This document shows positions 62,491 through 64,000 of a DNA stretch of 64,000 bases, piece after piece. This stretch comes from Rhizobium sp. TH2 (GTDB lineage: Bacteria; Pseudomonadota; Alphaproteobacteria; Rhizobiales; Rhizobiaceae). The stretch is from positions 4,526,001-4,590,000 of the forward strand of contig NZ_CP062231.1 in NCBI RefSeq assembly GCF_024707525.1, given 5' to 3'. The notes beneath the pieces are model-generated. The model was given only the letters and a program-made list of their open reading frames with translations. It made no database searches and was not told the origin of the DNA. Positions within the stretch are counted from its first letter, which is position 1; each line of letters starts with the position of its first letter. Both the position numbers and the translations under genes were made by a program.

Positions 62491-63768
62491 ATGCGCCTGT
62501 GCGTAGCCCTTGCCCTGTTGCTGCTGACCTGCAGTTCGTCGCTGGCCGCCGAAGCCGTCACCTACAAGGGCACGATCGGCAAGACCCCCATCATCCTGGA
62601 ACTGGCGGAAGCCAACGAAAGCGGCGAGTTCGTCGGGCGCTATGCCTATCTCTCCAGGGGCGGCGACATTCCTCTTCATGGCACGACCAATGCCGATGGT
62701 AGGCTCGCAATCCAGGAAGAGGCGCCCTGCACGAAAGAACTATGCCGGGATGCCAAGGATGAAATCGTCGAGAAGGCCCCGATCGGGGCCGAATGGACAT
62801 TGCGCAAAAGCGACGACGAGCAAAAACTGACCGGCTCGTGGAAGGACATCAAGTCAGGCAAGACGCTTGACCTGAAATTCGCCCTCGTCGCGAGCCGCAA
62901 GCTTCCCGACGGCGATGGCGGCGTCACGCTTTACAGCCTCGATCCTTCATCGGTGGCAAGGATTGACGATCACTCCCTGATCACCCAGGCCGACTTGCCC
63001 TATGATTTCCTCAAGATGGATGTGCCGCTGAAAAAGGGGGCCGAGGTCAAATACGGCGATGGTGTCTACAGGCTGGACATGGACCCGCGCGTCGAGGTGG
63101 AATTCCCGACAATAGTCAGGATCGGCAAGACAGACATCGCACCGATCAATGCCTATCTCCACCAGCAGCGGCTGCAGTTCTCGTTCAACTCGTTCTACTG
63201 CCTCTCCAAGGCCTATCTAGGCATGGATTGGTCGGGATCGGGTGGCGAGGGCGGCATGGGTTACGACGGCCCGCCGTCGGTCGTGGTCAATCTTCTCACG
63301 CCGCGATTGCTCGGGATTTCGGAAGGCGGCAGCTTCTTTTGCGGCGGCGCCTATCCCGATAATTTCCTCCGCTACCAGCTCGCCGACGTGAAGACCGGCA
63401 AGCCGCTGGAGCCGGAAACATTGCTGAAGGGCTGGGTCGCGAAAGACGCCGACGGCAAGATCGTCGATCCGTCCACCGTCGAGGACAAGAGCGATCTCAA
63501 GTTCGGCCCGAGCGACGAGCTGATCAAATATGTCAACGATAAGAGGGACCGCTCCGACGCTTCGCGCGATGAGGAATGCGGGCTTTCCGATCTGGTCACC
63601 AGCAATCTCGGCGTCTATTTCACGCAAGACGAAATGATCTTCACACTCAAGAATCTTCCCCATGTCATCTTCGCCTGCGGAGACGATCTCGTGACAGTTC
63701 CGCTCAAGGATGCAAGGCCATTGTTAACCGATGCCGGCGCGAGATACTTCGCCGTGCTTGACCGTTAG
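62491..63768 (+). CDS. Secreted protein of unknown function
   Basis: 425 residues from the ATG at 62491, preceded by GGAG; an ATG 12 nt upstream is the alternative. A signal peptide (MRLCVALALLLLTCSSSLAA, cleavage after LAA) leads into a mature part that starts with a beta-rich repeat-like region (VTYKGTIGKTPIILELAEAN, FVGRYAYLSRGGDIPLHG), a region common in uncharacterised periplasmic proteins. Several cysteines follow (KELC, FYCLSK, FFCGG, EECG, FACGDD). No catalytic motif was recognised. Confidence 0.75.
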   Translation: MRLCVALALLLLTCSSSLAAEAVTYKGTIGKTPIILELAEANESGEFVGRYAYLSRGGDIPLHGTTNADGRLAIQEEAPCTKELCRDAKDEIVEKAPIGAEWTLRKSDDEQKLTGSWKDIKSGKTLDLKFALVASRKLPDGDGGVTLYSLDPSSVARIDDHSLITQADLPYDFLKMDVPLKKGAEVKYGDGVYRLDMDPRVEVEFPTIVRIGKTDIAPINAYLHQQRLQFSFNSFYCLSKAYLGMDWSGSGGEGGMGYDGPPSVVVNLLTPRLLGISEGGSFFCGGAYPDNFLRYQLADVKTGKPLEPETLLKGWVAKDADGKIVDPSTVEDKSDLKFGPSDELIKYVNDKRDRSDASRDEECGLSDLVTSNLGVYFTQDEMIFTLKNLPHVIFACGDDLVTVPLKDARPLLTDAGARYFAVLDR

Positions 63769-63902
63769 CCGCGTTTAGGCTGCTATCGGTCTCCACGAAC
63801 TGGAACCGACGGCATGAGTCTCGATATCGATGCCATACTCGCTCCTTGCCGGCCGCGGTTTTCCTCCGCGCTTGCCGAGACGCATCGACAGGGCCGCATC
63901 CA

Positions 63903-64000
63903 ATGATCGAAACGCTGCTTGTCCTCGACACCGGATCATCGGTCCTGAAGTTCCAGGTCTTCGCCAGCGACAATCTCACGGTGCTGATGCGCGGCAAGGT
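63903..64000 (+). CDS. ackA: Acetate kinase, N-terminal fragment cut by the window end
   Basis: The first 32 codons are in the window. The start LLVLDTGSSVLKFQVFASDN fits the N-terminal acetate kinase signature (VLVINSGSSSIKF-like), the ATP-binding strand-turn of the ASKHA fold. It makes acetyl phosphate from acetate or the reverse. The rest lies beyond base 64000. Confidence 0.8.
   Translation, partial: MIETLLVLDTGSSVLKFQVFASDNLTVLMRGK

Overview
The window is high-GC chromosomal DNA from an alphaproteobacterium. It most likely belongs to the Rhizobiaceae. The reasons are a speF-type leader before an ornithine decarboxylase, a DUF982 reading frame, a complete aglR-aglEFGAK alpha-glucoside operon in the order known from Sinorhizobium, a rhizobial-type class II lysS, and palindromic mosaic repeats of the RIME type. 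No rRNA, tRNA, CRISPR array, transposase or integrase was seen.

Layout. 1-9.8 kb: a polyamine and GABA/lysine region. It holds ornithine decarboxylase with a structured leader, a GNAT gene, an RTX-type secreted protein that appears to have been inserted with a second copy of the GNAT 3' end, a frameshifted DUF982 gene, a three-domain MerR-XRE-cupin regulator divergent from gabT-gabD, an Imm8-like orphan, and an ALDH7 dehydrogenase. 9.9-30.5 kb: mixed genes. These include small secreted proteins, gltX-lysS, a TetR-controlled EmrAB-type efflux pump with two operator copies, a protease inhibitor, a LacI plus 2-hydroxyacid dehydrogenase pair, MarR, creatininase, a histidine-rich CobW GTPase with a WD40 partner, a DEAD-box helicase, a truncated AraC gene and an SDR. 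30.5-38.6 kb: aglR and aglEFGAK (LacI repressor, binding protein, two permeases, GH13 alpha-glucosidase, ATPase), with a promoter, a palindromic operator, an internal hairpin and a strong terminator.

38.6-62.4 kb: a large cluster that looks dedicated to breaking down N-methylated compounds (betaines or methylated amines). One minus-strand operon carries two DMGDH/sarcosine-dehydrogenase-like flavoproteins with folate-binding GcvT domains, a PEP-mutase/isocitrate-lyase-like enzyme and a non-pyrrolysine MttB homologue. Divergent from it are a 3-hydroxyisobutyrate-dehydrogenase-like enzyme, a GMC oxidoreductase and a GcvA-type LysR regulator. Next come a zinc-motif adenylate cyclase, a Rieske oxygenase, a toxin-antitoxin pair with ynfA, a class III aminotransferase, and an operon of two CrtI-like flavoproteins, a stand-alone GcvT-like protein and an 82-residue protein. 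A phosphoethanolamine-methyltransferase-like enzyme and a BetI-like TetR regulator close the cluster. The same 14-bp operator-like palindrome (TGAATG-N2-CATTCA, one copy with one mismatch) lies before the Rieske gene, before the aminotransferase, and between the CrtI-like operon and the methyltransferase-TetR pair. These promoters therefore probably form one regulon under the local TetR protein. This cluster, and especially the CrtI-like/GcvT-like operon, is the best candidate for an undescribed pathway. The window ends in a secreted protein of unknown function and the first codons of an acetate kinase.
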